Assembly: GCA_019418545.1 (NCBI GenBank)
Contig: DYBQ01000026.1
Coordinates: 3,733-28,352, forward strand
Length of the DNA: 24,620 bases
DNA from: Clostridiales bacterium
GTDB lineage: Bacteria; Bacillota; Clostridia; Oscillospirales; Acutalibacteraceae
Reading direction: 5' to 3'
Position 1 is the first letter of the stretch, and the number at the start of each line of letters is the position of its first letter. Below are positions 8,458-14,986 of this stretch, in pieces. The position numbers and the translations under genes were made by a program. Under the pieces are notes generated by a model. It did not search any database. It was given only the letters and a program-made list of their open reading frames with translations, and had not been told where the DNA came from.

Positions 8458-8769
8458 TCATTTCTTTATCGTAGTTTCCTTATGAATCGAAATCAGCAAC
8501 AGAGCTAGAGATATCATCAAAAAAGGCGGAAGAAGAAAAAAGCTAAGCAACAGCACCGGTGGAACCAGGCAGAAATCCGCAGCACAGGCAAACATAAAGT
8601 GTGCACCCAACTCAAAGCCCACCAGCGCTGCGAAAAGTGCCCGAAAACTGGCAGGCCAGGTTTCTCGGGCATCTGGCGATTTTGCCAGTATGGTATATAG
8701 AGAGATAGCACTGGAAATACCGGCTGTTCCTATCCCACCAAGTAAAAAAAGCAAAAGTTCCTCACTCAT
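8458..8769 (-). CDS. Small integral membrane protein, function unknown
   Basis: 103 residues with about three hydrophobic segments (5-28 LLLFLLGGIGTAGISSAISLYTI; 42-62 FRALFAALVGFELGAHFMFA; 66-95 CLVPPVLLLSFFLLPPFLMI). Gly-rich helix 1 and a short basic tail (HKETTIKK) are visible. The ribosome site (GAGGGGG) is rather far from ATG 8769. A 4-codon ORF (ATG GAT TAT GAG TGA) sits between them and overlaps the start, possibly a coupling leader. Phage-holin-like size and topology are compatible but unproved. Confidence 0.6.
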   Translation of the reverse strand: MSEELLLFLLGGIGTAGISSAISLYTILAKSPDARETWPASFRALFAALVGFELGAHFMFACAADFCLVPPVLLLSFFLLPPFLMISLALLLISIHKETTIKK

Positions 8770-8800
8770 AATCCATTTGTTCCCCCTCGTTGAAACAGAA

Positions 8801-8836
8801 AAAGCCGCCTTACGTTAAAATGCGTAAAGCGGCTTT
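8801..8836 (-). terminator. Terminator after the HipA-like gene
   Basis: Stem of 14 positions with one mismatch (8801-8814 with 8823-8836), of the GCCGCTTTACG type. On the minus strand it is followed by a TTTTTC run. It is the same hairpin family as at 5086-5115, 6405-6434 and 7108-7140. Confidence 0.75.
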
Positions 8837-8865
8837 CTACCGATATTTTTCTTTTGTCTGGCAAG

Positions 8866-8886
8866 GGTACGACACTGTGTCGCACC
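8866..8886. repeat. Palindromic repeat, copy 6
   Basis: Core GTACGACACTGTGTCGCAC. It begins 2 bp after the stop codon of the HipA-like gene and is preceded on the plus strand by CTTTTGTCTGGCA. Confidence 0.85.
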
Positions 8887-8888
8887 TC

Positions 8889-10037
8889 TTATCGCTCTGG
8901 TGAAATATCCAGGGTTGTTATCTTGGGCTGCACTGGGGTTTCTCTGTTCTGATGTGCATGATACTTTGAAATCAACTGGGGGACAGGCGTGTTGGAATAT
9001 CCAGCCATAACAAACTGCTGCACATAGGCCACATCCACATCTTCACCTGTTTTGGCGCAGCAATCCGCAATCAGTTCAGGGGTGATGACAGGTAGCGGAT
9101 GACGTGATGCATATAGAGAGACTGCGCGCTCGCCGCGTTCCAGTTCGCATAACGAACCTGTTAGCAGGTCGGCCCCGCGCGGTTTATCCAAATAGCCGTT
9201 GCTTATCAGGGCGATATTGTTATCAAAGTTGGGCGCAAGCCGAAGCACTTTCCCGGAATCTGGGTCACGCAGCACACCGTAGTTGTTTGTATGCCGGTCG
9301 GCGTTCAGGCAAAAGGCATCCATCATCAGCAGCTCAACATATTGGTCAGCCAGAGACTGTCCTATCTGCTGGAAAGCGCGGTAACTGTGCAAATAATCTT
9401 CATCTTCCCCGACAAGAGAAAAAGCCGGCTCAAAATTCAATTTGCCTTCGGTGAAATCCAGCGTGCGGATGTATTCGCACGCCGGTTCATATTTCGCACA
9501 TGGAAAATGAAGTGCATTGGAAAGATAATAAACAAACAGTTCAGAAAACCGCTGCAGCGGCGTTGCCTGTTTATACATCCACCACTTGCCGTTCTCAAGC
9601 CGCCAGCACTTCTCGAAGCTGCCGATGTTGGTAAGCTCTGGTGTGCGGCTGGGCTTCCGGCTGAAGGCAGATAAATCACCCCGCAAGGCCAGTGTGTCAA
9701 AATAGTTTTCCCGAAAGCGCACATCGTCCCATGTGAGGCTGCTGCCATCGGGTCTTACCCAATAGGTATCAGTAATGGTAACCGCGTTAAAATGCAGCGC
9801 AGTGCTGACATCATCCCTTTCCTGAAGGCGAAGGACTTTCTTCAGCAGGCGGGAATTCGTTCGCGTCGCGTCGATGGCGCGCATGGAAAGCCACTGCGCA
9901 AAATCTCCACCACGCTGAAAGTAGATGGGCAGTAGCTCTTCCCGGAGCGGCGTCACAGTTCGGCCGTGGATATCGCCAACGGGGATGTCTTTGCTCATGA
10001 GCGTTGCATGATAAGACAAAGAATATACATCGTTCAT
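8889..10037 (-). CDS. HipA-like serine/threonine kinase domain protein
   Basis: 382 residues from ATG 10037, with GAAAGGAG 8-9 nt upstream. Upstream in-frame codons run through a Phe/Cys-rich stretch and are not expected to be translated. Kinase marks: WWMYKQA with candidate ATP-binding Lys156; NADRHTNNYGV with catalytic Asp247 and Asn252; APNFDNN with the metal-binding Asp272. These match the HipA-type D-x-H-x-x-N and DFD arrangement. No clear HipA N-terminal (HipA_N) domain and no HipB-like HTH partner is adjacent; the upstream neighbour is a small coiled-coil protein behind a terminator. HipA-type kinases phosphorylate translation targets such as glutamyl-tRNA synthetase, but the substrate here is unknown. 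It may be a stand-alone regulator or defence kinase. Confidence 0.8.
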   Translation of the reverse strand: MNDVYSLSYHATLMSKDIPVGDIHGRTVTPLREELLPIYFQRGGDFAQWLSMRAIDATRTNSRLLKKVLRLQERDDVSTALHFNAVTITDTYWVRPDGSSLTWDDVRFRENYFDTLALRGDLSAFSRKPSRTPELTNIGSFEKCWRLENGKWWMYKQATPLQRFSELFVYYLSNALHFPCAKYEPACEYIRTLDFTEGKLNFEPAFSLVGEDEDYLHSYRAFQQIGQSLADQYVELLMMDAFCLNADRHTNNYGVLRDPDSGKVLRLAPNFDNNIALISNGYLDKPRGADLLTGSLCELERGERAVSLYASRHPLPVITPELIADCCAKTGEDVDVAYVQQFVMAGYSNTPVPQLISKYHAHQNRETPVQPKITTLDISPER

Positions 10038-10122
10038 CGGCACATCTCCTTTCCTGAATTCATGGGGAGTATAACAGCATCTTACCATATGGCGGCATGC
10101 ATTGCAAAGCCGGAAAAAGAAA

Positions 10123-10150
10123 AAGCCGCTGCACATAATGCGGGCGGCTT
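10123..10150 (-). terminator. Terminator after the 91-residue coiled-coil gene
   Basis: AAGCCGC (10123-10129) pairs with GCGGCTT (10144-10150). On the minus strand TTTTTCTTTTTCC follows. It lies 4 nt beyond the stop codon at 10155. Confidence 0.75.
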
Positions 10151-10154
10151 TGTA

Positions 10155-10430
10155 TCATTGGGCATTCTCCAGACGCGCGATTTCAAAGTCATGCGCCAGA
10201 ACTTTTGCCTTGATTGTCATGATATCGCTTTCTATTTTGGGAAGCTGTACGTTCTGGATGTGGTCGAGCCGTTCATTCAATAGAACGTGACCTTCTGCGA
10301 TTTTCTTAATATCCTTTTCCACATGGCTTTCAATGTAGGCTTTCATGCGGTTTTCAGATGTCTGAATGGCGGTGTTTATTTTCAAATCCATGATTTCAGC
10401 AATGGCCTGCAGGTCTTCTTTTGTCAGCAT
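10155..10430 (-). CDS. Small coiled-coil protein, function unknown
   Basis: 91 residues, nearly all helical, in a heptad-rich pattern (ENRMKAYIESHVEKDIKKIA; LLNERLDHIQNVQLPKIESD). There are no membrane segments or cysteine motifs. AAAGGAGG lies 9 nt before ATG 10430. Similar small coiled-coil proteins are frequent on Firmicute phages and conjugative elements (from memory). It has its own extended -10 promoter upstream and its own terminator, so it is a single-gene unit upstream of the HipA-like gene. Confidence 0.75.
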   Translation of the reverse strand: MLTKEDLQAIAEIMDLKINTAIQTSENRMKAYIESHVEKDIKKIAEGHVLLNERLDHIQNVQLPKIESDIMTIKAKVLAHDFEIARLENAQ

Positions 10431-10458
10431 GGAAGATGTCCTCCTTTACAGCATAGAT

Positions 10459-10467
10459 AGTATAGCA
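10459..10467 (-). promoter_or_regulatory. Probable extended -10 promoter of the small coiled-coil gene
   Basis: On the minus strand TGCTATACT gives an extended -10 element about 30 bp before the start codon. No good -35 is visible. Confidence 0.45.
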
Positions 10468-10547
10468 CGGAAACGTGGACATAGCCATAGGCGAAAGTGC
10501 CAAAGTTTCCGAACGGTCTTTTCCTCTTTCAACGCTCCCGATGAAAG

Positions 10548-10572
10548 GGGGGACGACACAGTGTCGTATCCC
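10548..10572. repeat. Palindromic repeat, copy 7 (imperfect)
   Basis: GACGACACAGTGTCGTAT core with G/C-rich ends and two non-pairing positions. It lies 5 bp after the sortase stop codon. Confidence 0.8.
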
Positions 10573-10577
10573 TGCCC

Positions 10578-11282
10578 TCAGGCGGTTCGTTTGGCCACCA
10601 CAACATACCGGGTATCGGTGTCGGAAGTGCAAGTCACCAACGTGAGCAGCTGGTCAGCCACGTCTACCCCTGAAAGGCCGGACAGGTCAAAATCCACATC
10701 ACTGCGTGCGCGGGCGGCTTCCAGCATCTGCGCCATGGTTTCGCTAGTAGGATTGGTAATAAGCGCTAATGTGTCAGTGCTCGCATCAGCTGAGCCAGCC
10801 GAAATAACAGTATAAGTCATATCCACGCCATCGTAAATCAAACGAATTTCTTGATGTTCCTTGGCGAAGTCTTGCGATGAAAAGCGTTTGAGCTGTGAAA
10901 ACCGTTCTGCATTCTCATCATCTTCCAGACTGTGGCCGTAGATGATAAGGTTTTGACTTTGCGGCGTGCACTCGTAGTCCATAAAGTAACATCCCCAGAT
11001 ATCATCTTCGCCAAGCTCATTACGGCGCAGATAATAGTCATTGTCATCTGCCTGCATAACAGCGCCCGAAATAGCCGTGCCAGGTACATCAATCCAGGCT
11101 ACCTGCCCATCATACTGAAATGCAGGAAGTTCTTCCCCGTTGGCAGATGTTATGTGGACAGCGGTTGTATCGGTGCCGCCGACATCAGAACCGGATGGCC
11201 GGAAAAAAAGAATAATCAGGATGAATACGAGAAAAACACCTGATATTACAAGACAGGCGGATACGAGAGTTTTCTTTTGCAT
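10578..11282 (-). CDS. Class B sortase
   Basis: 234 residues. An N-terminal membrane anchor (7-27, VSACLVISGVFLVFILIILF) is followed by the sortase barrel. Catalytic residues are visible: His117 in IIYGHSL, Cys218 in LVTCTSD and Arg225 in DTRYVVVAKR. WIDVPGTAISGAVMQADDNDYYLRRN matches the class B N-terminal region. Class B sortases join secreted proteins to peptidoglycan through a C-terminal sorting signal. The candidate substrate on this island is the giant secreted protein at 1-4949, whose C-terminus is not in the window. AAAGGAGGT precedes ATG. It is the last gene of the parA-parB operon, 15 nt after the SpoVG-like gene. Confidence 0.93.
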   Translation of the reverse strand: MQKKTLVSACLVISGVFLVFILIILFFRPSGSDVGGTDTTAVHITSANGEELPAFQYDGQVAWIDVPGTAISGAVMQADDNDYYLRRNELGEDDIWGCYFMDYECTPQSQNLIIYGHSLEDDENAERFSQLKRFSSQDFAKEHQEIRLIYDGVDMTYTVISAGSADASTDTLALITNPTSETMAQMLEAARARSDVDFDLSGLSGVDVADQLLTLVTCTSDTDTRYVVVAKRTA

Positions 11283-11297
11283 GCTGTGTACCTCCTT

Positions 11298-11576
11298 TCA
11301 ATCAGCATGTGTCTGCATTTGTGAGTGATATCGCTTTATCATATCGGCGCGCAGTTCTCTTACGAGATTCATGTCCAGTATTTCGCAAGTTGTCTGAAAT
11401 TTATCTCCTACGCGCCTGGTGGGCATGGCGATGAACAGACCATTGCGGCCCTTCAGCAGTTTAATGCCATGGATGCGCAAGATATCGCCCCTTGTGTAGT
11501 GAAGGGTAATATCAGCAGAGGCCCATATTTTTTGCCCGCGAGGCATAACACGGAAATCATCTATCCTGTAAGTCAT
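11298..11576 (-). CDS. SpoVG-like protein
   Basis: 92 residues. The pattern IWASADITLHYTRGDILRIH, then GIKLLKGRNGLFIAMPTRR and a C-terminal helix ending in KRYH matches SpoVG (compare the GLFVAMPSKR motif of Bacillus SpoVG). SpoVG proteins are small RNA/DNA-binding regulators. Copies on mobile elements are common, but their role there is unclear. AAGGAG lies 10 nt before ATG. It sits between a 60-residue unknown protein and the sortase in the partition operon, so it may set copy number or expression of element genes (inference). Confidence 0.82.
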   Translation of the reverse strand: MTYRIDDFRVMPRGQKIWASADITLHYTRGDILRIHGIKLLKGRNGLFIAMPTRRVGDKFQTTCEILDMNLVRELRADMIKRYHSQMQTHAD

Positions 11577-11582
11577 GTTTCA

Positions 11583-11765
11583 CTACTCCTTCAAGGCGTC
11601 CTCAGAAGCAGCCAGGATAGCCATTTGCTCTTCGGCATCATAATATGCCAGGGGGAGTGTCCCACCAGCGTATTGTACATTCGCATGGCCGGTCGCTTGT
11701 TCCAGTTTTGCCTCACCAGCAGAAAAACGTTCCAGCCACTTTTCATATACCTTGTTATCATTCAT
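11583..11765 (-). CDS. Small unknown protein of the partition operon
   Basis: 60 residues, acidic, with no recognisable domain (MNDNKVYEKWLERFSAGEAK at the N-terminus). Its ATG overlaps the parB stop codon as ATGA, so translation is coupled to ParB. The SpoVG-like gene starts 6 nt after its stop. Real gene status rests on this tight packing. Confidence 0.7.
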   Translation of the reverse strand: MNDNKVYEKWLERFSAGEAKLEQATGHANVQYAGGTLPLAYYDAEEQMAILAASEDALKE

Positions 11766-12754
11766 GCCTGTTTCCTCTCTTTCCTGTATTCCAGCAGAGC
11801 ATCATAGATGGTCTGCTCAATTTCTTGCGGTGATGTGCCGGACGAAAAAAACTGCTCCAAATTTTCCCACGGTAACTTTATCATGCGGGGCCGTGGCGCT
11901 TTATCACGGGGAGACTTGGCCTTTTCTACCGATTTAGCAGTTGGCAGCGAGCCGTGCCGCCAGGTCAAAGCGTGCTTGCAGCGTTCTTCGTTCAACAACT
12001 TTGCCTTCGATAAATTCTTTAGTGCCTGCGCCTGTGCGGAAGTAATGGGGATTTCCGTGTGTTCCAGCTCATTCTTTACCATCTGCTGTTCTTCAGGTGG
12101 CAAATCGGACAAGTCGCCCGCCGTGCGCAGAGAGATATCGCCGCTGTCCAGCATGGACAGAAAATCCGGTATCAGGTTGTTCAGGTGCTTATAGCGCTGG
12201 ATAGTGCGAATGTTATCACCTGTGCGCTCGGCAACGGCGGCCGTCGTGCGCGGGTTGGCCATGCTGCCGCCGTTCAATACGGCTTCGTCCGCCAGCGCCT
12301 TTTCAATCGCCAGATAGCCCTGCATGCGCTGACTGGGCTTCAACTCTTGACGGTCAAGGTTGGTCGCATGGAATACTGCGGTGGCAAGGTTGGGGGTTAA
12401 GTCTTCGATAAAGCAGTCTATTTCTTTCCATCCCAGCAGGCGTGCGCCGCCCACGCGGCGATGTCCAGCCAGAATCTGATACCGTCCGCGCGCAGCTGGT
12501 ATCACATGGATGGGTTCTATCTGCCCCAGCTGTGCCATGCTGTTTGCCATGCTCTCATACTCGCCGTCCGATACAGGATAACATTCTTCCTGATGAGGGT
12601 TGGCGTCCAGCAGGGATAGGGGCAGTTTAACAAGCTTACGATGGCCCTGCTTTGCGGAATTCATTTTATCGATAAATTCCATGTCATTATCAGCGTGGCT
12701 CTGTGTTACACGTTCCGCCCGTATCTTACTCAAATCAAATTTTCCGATTGCCAT
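11762..12754 (-). CDS. parB: ParB-family partition protein
   Basis: 330 residues. The ParB N-terminal nuclease-like domain spans about 40-135: LPLSLLDANPHQEE, then AQLGQIEPIHV and YQILAGHRR (97-100, the GxRR CTP-binding box). An HTH domain follows (about 168-190, TTAAVAERTGDNIRTIQRYK). The C-terminal part is basic then acidic. Only 2 nt separate it from the parA stop, and GGAGGG precedes the ATG. ParB binds a centromere-like palindrome and loads there as a CTP clamp. The standard chromosomal parS 16-mer was not seen here, but a 25-bp palindrome recurs ten times on this island. Confidence 0.93.
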   Translation of the reverse strand: MAIGKFDLSKIRAERVTQSHADNDMEFIDKMNSAKQGHRKLVKLPLSLLDANPHQEECYPVSDGEYESMANSMAQLGQIEPIHVIPAARGRYQILAGHRRVGGARLLGWKEIDCFIEDLTPNLATAVFHATNLDRQELKPSQRMQGYLAIEKALADEAVLNGGSMANPRTTAAVAERTGDNIRTIQRYKHLNNLIPDFLSMLDSGDISLRTAGDLSDLPPEEQQMVKNELEHTEIPITSAQAQALKNLSKAKLLNEERCKHALTWRHGSLPTAKSVEKAKSPRDKAPRPRMIKLPWENLEQFFSSGTSPQEIEQTIYDALLEYRKERKQA

Positions 12755-12756
12755 AT

Positions 12757-13542
12757 TTATTCACCCTCCCGCGCAAGAAATTCATTCGCAATCGAGATGT
12801 ACTGTTGCCCGATTTTGCTGTGCGAAGACGCAACGCAGCTTGTGTGATAGCCGGGCGCGTCAGCCGCTTCCTTCAGACGGCTCACCATTGCCCTGAAAGG
12901 AGCAAATTCCTCAATGCTCGCAAGTTCTTCGCAAATGTCGCGCGCTGTTGTAGTCCGGTCGTACATTGTAATAACAGTACCAACAATTTTCAGCGCCGGG
13001 TTGCATTTGCTGCGGATATTTTCGATGATAGCTGCAAGCTCAAAAATTGCAGAAAACTCCAGCACCTTTGACTGGAAGGGAATGACGCATTCATCCGCTG
13101 CGGCCAGTATGTTCTCCTGCAATGGGTTATCGCCAGGTAGGCCGTCTATAATGACGTAATCGTAACTGCACAGAGCGCCGCTGTCACGAAGGACACCGCG
13201 CAACACCAATTCATAATGCGGCATAGAAGGTAGTATTTTATTTGCCGCCGCCAGCCGCTTGGTGCAGGGAATGTAATCATAACCCTCCGGATGGCTGCGG
13301 ATGCAGGCGCGAAGTTCTTCCGGCGTTGGCTTCTGTTCCATTGCGATAGCCTGTATCATCAAATTAGATAAGGTGGGACGGCCGTCATCCTCCCAGCCCA
13401 GAGCAAAGCTGAGATGATGGTCTGGGTCACAGTCTATCAGGCAGACTTTCTTCCCAAGATGGGCGAGCGCGGCGGCGAGGTGCCAAGCTGTCGTTGTCTT
13501 ACCAACGCCACCTTTTTGGTTTGTGATAGCGATTACTTTCAT
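12757..13542 (-). CDS. parA: ParA-family partition ATPase
   Basis: 261 residues. Deviant Walker A KGGVGKTTT (10-18, with the signature Lys10), Walker A' CLIDCDPD (Asp37/Asp39) and Walker B YDYVIIDGLPG (Asp133) are all intact. It should form ATP-dependent filaments or gradients that move ParB-DNA complexes. It has no N-terminal DNA-binding extension, so it is the short Soj/type Ib-like form. AAGGAAGG lies upstream of ATG. It is directly upstream of parB in one operon and supports stability of an extrachromosomal or excised form of the island. Confidence 0.95.
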   Translation of the reverse strand: MKVIAITNQKGGVGKTTTAWHLAAALAHLGKKVCLIDCDPDHHLSFALGWEDDGRPTLSNLMIQAIAMEQKPTPEELRACIRSHPEGYDYIPCTKRLAAANKILPSMPHYELVLRGVLRDSGALCSYDYVIIDGLPGDNPLQENILAAADECVIPFQSKVLEFSAIFELAAIIENIRSKCNPALKIVGTVITMYDRTTTARDICEELASIEEFAPFRAMVSRLKEAADAPGYHTSCVASSHSKIGQQYISIANEFLAREGE

Positions 13543-13602
13543 AGTGTCCTTCCTTTCTTTTTACACTTGGTGAATATCTATTTCTACCTCTGCATCACGC
13601 AG

Positions 13603-13791
13603 TTATAGCATCGGATGAATGCTGTGAATTGCAGCAAGATATGTGCGTAGTTCAGCTGTGATATCCCTGATTTCATCGGCAGTAAAATAGTCTTCTGCCT
13701 CCACAGGCCAGGAAACATCTTTTCCAAACAGTATGATGTGATGCCCGGCGGCTTCCATTTGCACTATCCGCTGACGCTGATTTTCTGTCAA
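13603..13791 (-). CDS. Small unknown protein upstream of parA
   Basis: 62 residues from TTG 13791, with GAAGGAG about 9 nt upstream. The peptide (TENQRQRIVQMEAAGHHIIL, then ADEIRDITAELRTYLAAIHS) looks helical and natural. The overlapping ATG frame at the same ribosome site yields Ser/Arg/Cys-rich sequence and was discarded. The frame is open far upstream but crosses the palindrome and the toxN 3' end, so the short start is preferred. It is probably the first gene of the parA-parB operon, 60 nt before parA. Confidence 0.55.
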   Translation of the reverse strand: MTENQRQRIVQMEAAGHHIILFGKDVSWPVEAEDYFTADEIRDITAELRTYLAAIHSIHPML

Positions 13792-13822
13792 AGCACATGT
13801 TCTCCTTCCTATTTTTTGGGGG

Positions 13823-13847
13823 GGGGTACGACACTGTGTCGTACCCC
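13823..13847. repeat. Palindromic repeat, copy 8, next to a G-run
   Basis: Perfect 25-bp palindrome (GTACGACACTGTGTCGTAC core with G4/C4 ends). It is preceded by extra G residues making a nine-G run at 13818-13826. It lies 38 bp after the ToxN-like stop and 31 bp before the small gene start. Confidence 0.85.
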
Positions 13848-13859
13848 TTACCGAACAAA

Positions 13860-13886
13860 AGAAAAAGCATGGTAGATACCATGCTT
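13860..13886 (-). terminator. Terminator after the ToxN-like gene
   Basis: AAGCATGGTA (13865-13874) pairs with TACCATGCTT (13877-13886). On the minus strand TTTTTCTTTTGTTCGG follows. The stem begins inside the stop codon of the toxin gene. Confidence 0.8.
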
Positions 13887-14746
13887 CAAAGACTAAAGTG
13901 AACGGATTGCTGGATAGAAATATCCGGTGATGGTGATGGGAAATTGTGCTGAAGACAATAGTTGTGGCATGCATATTCCAGCAAACGAAAGTCACAACAC
14001 TCATGTACAAAACGAGAGCTGGTTTGTGTGACAAGCTCGTATAGCTCTTCTGCGCTGCGGGAAATGTGTTCACGCAATGGTTTTAAAGCGAAGTATTGCT
14101 TGCGCACCAGGTTACGATATCCACTTGGTTCCAGTATTCTGATATCCACCGGAGTTAAGACTTGGTCGGGTACGGGAATCATGTACGATAAGCGCAGCGC
14201 CCCTTTCTTCGGCGGTATGTCTCCCGCGACCATGATTGGGATATTGCCAAGCCCAACTGCATTCGTGCTGGATATCGGGATTGCATATCTATATGGCGTT
14301 TGGGAAAGTGTAATACCCAAGAGGAACTTGGGATGGGTTTTATAGTCCACATCCGGCACATGCGAGCGTTGATAAACTGCGAATTCGGCATTTTTGAGAG
14401 CCTGGATATAATCGCTTTGTACATAATAAAACTGGATGACATTCAGCTTAGAGGGCGTATGGTTCTCAAGACGTTCCAATAGCCCAAAATGGGCAAGTTC
14501 TTCCGGCAGTACAGGAATATGTATCCGTCTCATATCTTCACCAATACGGCTTATGAGCAAAAGAAAAGGCTGCTCGTGGCAGCCAAGCGTTACCTCGCAC
14601 TGTTTGTTGGATGCCATCCAGGCCATCCGATACAGTGTGTGGTCGTATTCCGAAGAGAAAAACGTCCTTTCAATAGGTGGGATATCAACCTTTGTGCGCA
14701 GGAACTCATATAGTTCATGGTGCTTGATATATTTATTTAAATTCAT
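13886..14746 (-). CDS. ToxN/AbiQ-family type III toxin with an N-terminal extension
   Basis: 286 residues, longer than the usual 150-200 for type III toxins. Residues about 101-262 follow the ToxN/AbiQ layout: LNVIQFYYVQSDYIQALKNA, then HPKFLLGITL, YRYAIPISS (compare KYLAPLTSPK in ToxN), LRLSYMIPVPDQVLTPVDI, and a helix-rich tail (YRNLVRKQYFALKPLREHIS; CCDFRLLEYACHNY). Type III toxins are endoribonucleases held inactive by a repeat RNA that they process themselves. The Lys after the PLTSP motif of ToxN is not obvious here, so activity is uncertain. Residues 1-100 are an extra domain I do not recognise. AAGGTG lies before ATG. Directly upstream are a terminator and a repeat RNA, exactly the type III arrangement. 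Such systems often act against phages by abortive infection. Confidence 0.75.
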   Translation of the reverse strand: MNLNKYIKHHELYEFLRTKVDIPPIERTFFSSEYDHTLYRMAWMASNKQCEVTLGCHEQPFLLLISRIGEDMRRIHIPVLPEELAHFGLLERLENHTPSKLNVIQFYYVQSDYIQALKNAEFAVYQRSHVPDVDYKTHPKFLLGITLSQTPYRYAIPISSTNAVGLGNIPIMVAGDIPPKKGALRLSYMIPVPDQVLTPVDIRILEPSGYRNLVRKQYFALKPLREHISRSAEELYELVTQTSSRFVHECCDFRLLEYACHNYCLQHNFPSPSPDISIQQSVHFSL

Positions 14747-14763
14747 TTTTTCACCTTCAATGA

Positions 14764-14801
14764 CAAAAGAAAAAGCCGAGATGCAATCACTACATCTCGG
14801 C
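14764..14801 (-). terminator. Terminator between antitoxin RNA and ToxN-like gene
   Basis: GCCGAGATG (14775-14783) pairs with CATCTCGGC (14793-14801). On the minus strand TTTTTCTTTTGTC follows. In type III systems such an internal terminator sets the excess of antitoxin RNA over toxin mRNA. Confidence 0.85.
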
Positions 14802-14940
14802 GAATAAAGTCCGCTACTTTTTGAAGAGCCTTGCTTTGGCGGCGGAACACCAGATTAAAGTCCGCATTTTTTGTTTGGCATGAGTACTTTGCCCGCGGCT
14901 GCGGAACACCGCGACGTTGTGTCAAGTTGCGTTCTTTGAC
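14767..14940 (-). ncRNA. Candidate type III RNA antitoxin (two divergent repeats plus terminator)
   Basis: A short transcript from the promoter at 14947-14976 to the terminator just before the toxin gene. It contains two units, each opening with GGTGTTCCGC (minus strand, 14910-14901 and 14851-14842) and closing with GCGGACTTTAWT (14865-14854 and 14814-14803). In each unit TCCGC can pair with GCGGA. The unit interiors differ, and the start-to-start distances are 59 and 51 nt. No protein-coding frame here looks real. Position and structure match the antitoxin RNAs of ToxIN/CptIN/TenpIN loci, although those repeats are normally more alike. Confidence 0.62.
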
Positions 14941-14946
14941 AACATC

Positions 14947-14976
14947 ATTCTAGCTGTAATACAGTAAGATTGTCAA
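14947..14976 (-). promoter_or_regulatory. Strong promoter of the antitoxin RNA
   Basis: TTGACA (minus strand, 14976-14971), an 18-bp spacer, then TAGAAT (14952-14947). It is one of the best consensus promoters in the window and lies in the 240-bp gap between the toxin gene and the next upstream gene. Confidence 0.8.
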
Positions 14977-14986
14977 GCATAAATCG

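Noticed and set aside
10038..10136. N-terminal extension of the HipA-like protein to 415 residues
   Set aside because: The added 33 residues are Cys/Phe-rich, overlap the preceding terminator region and lack a ribosome site. ATG 10037 has a good one.
13603..14073. 156-residue version of the small gene upstream of parA
   Set aside because: It would run through the ToxN 3' end, a terminator and a palindrome. Only the part after TTG 13791 has a ribosome site and natural composition.
14743..14925. Small minus-strand frame over the antitoxin RNA
   Set aside because: It crosses both repeats and the terminator, has no good ribosome site, and its peptide follows the RNA repeats.
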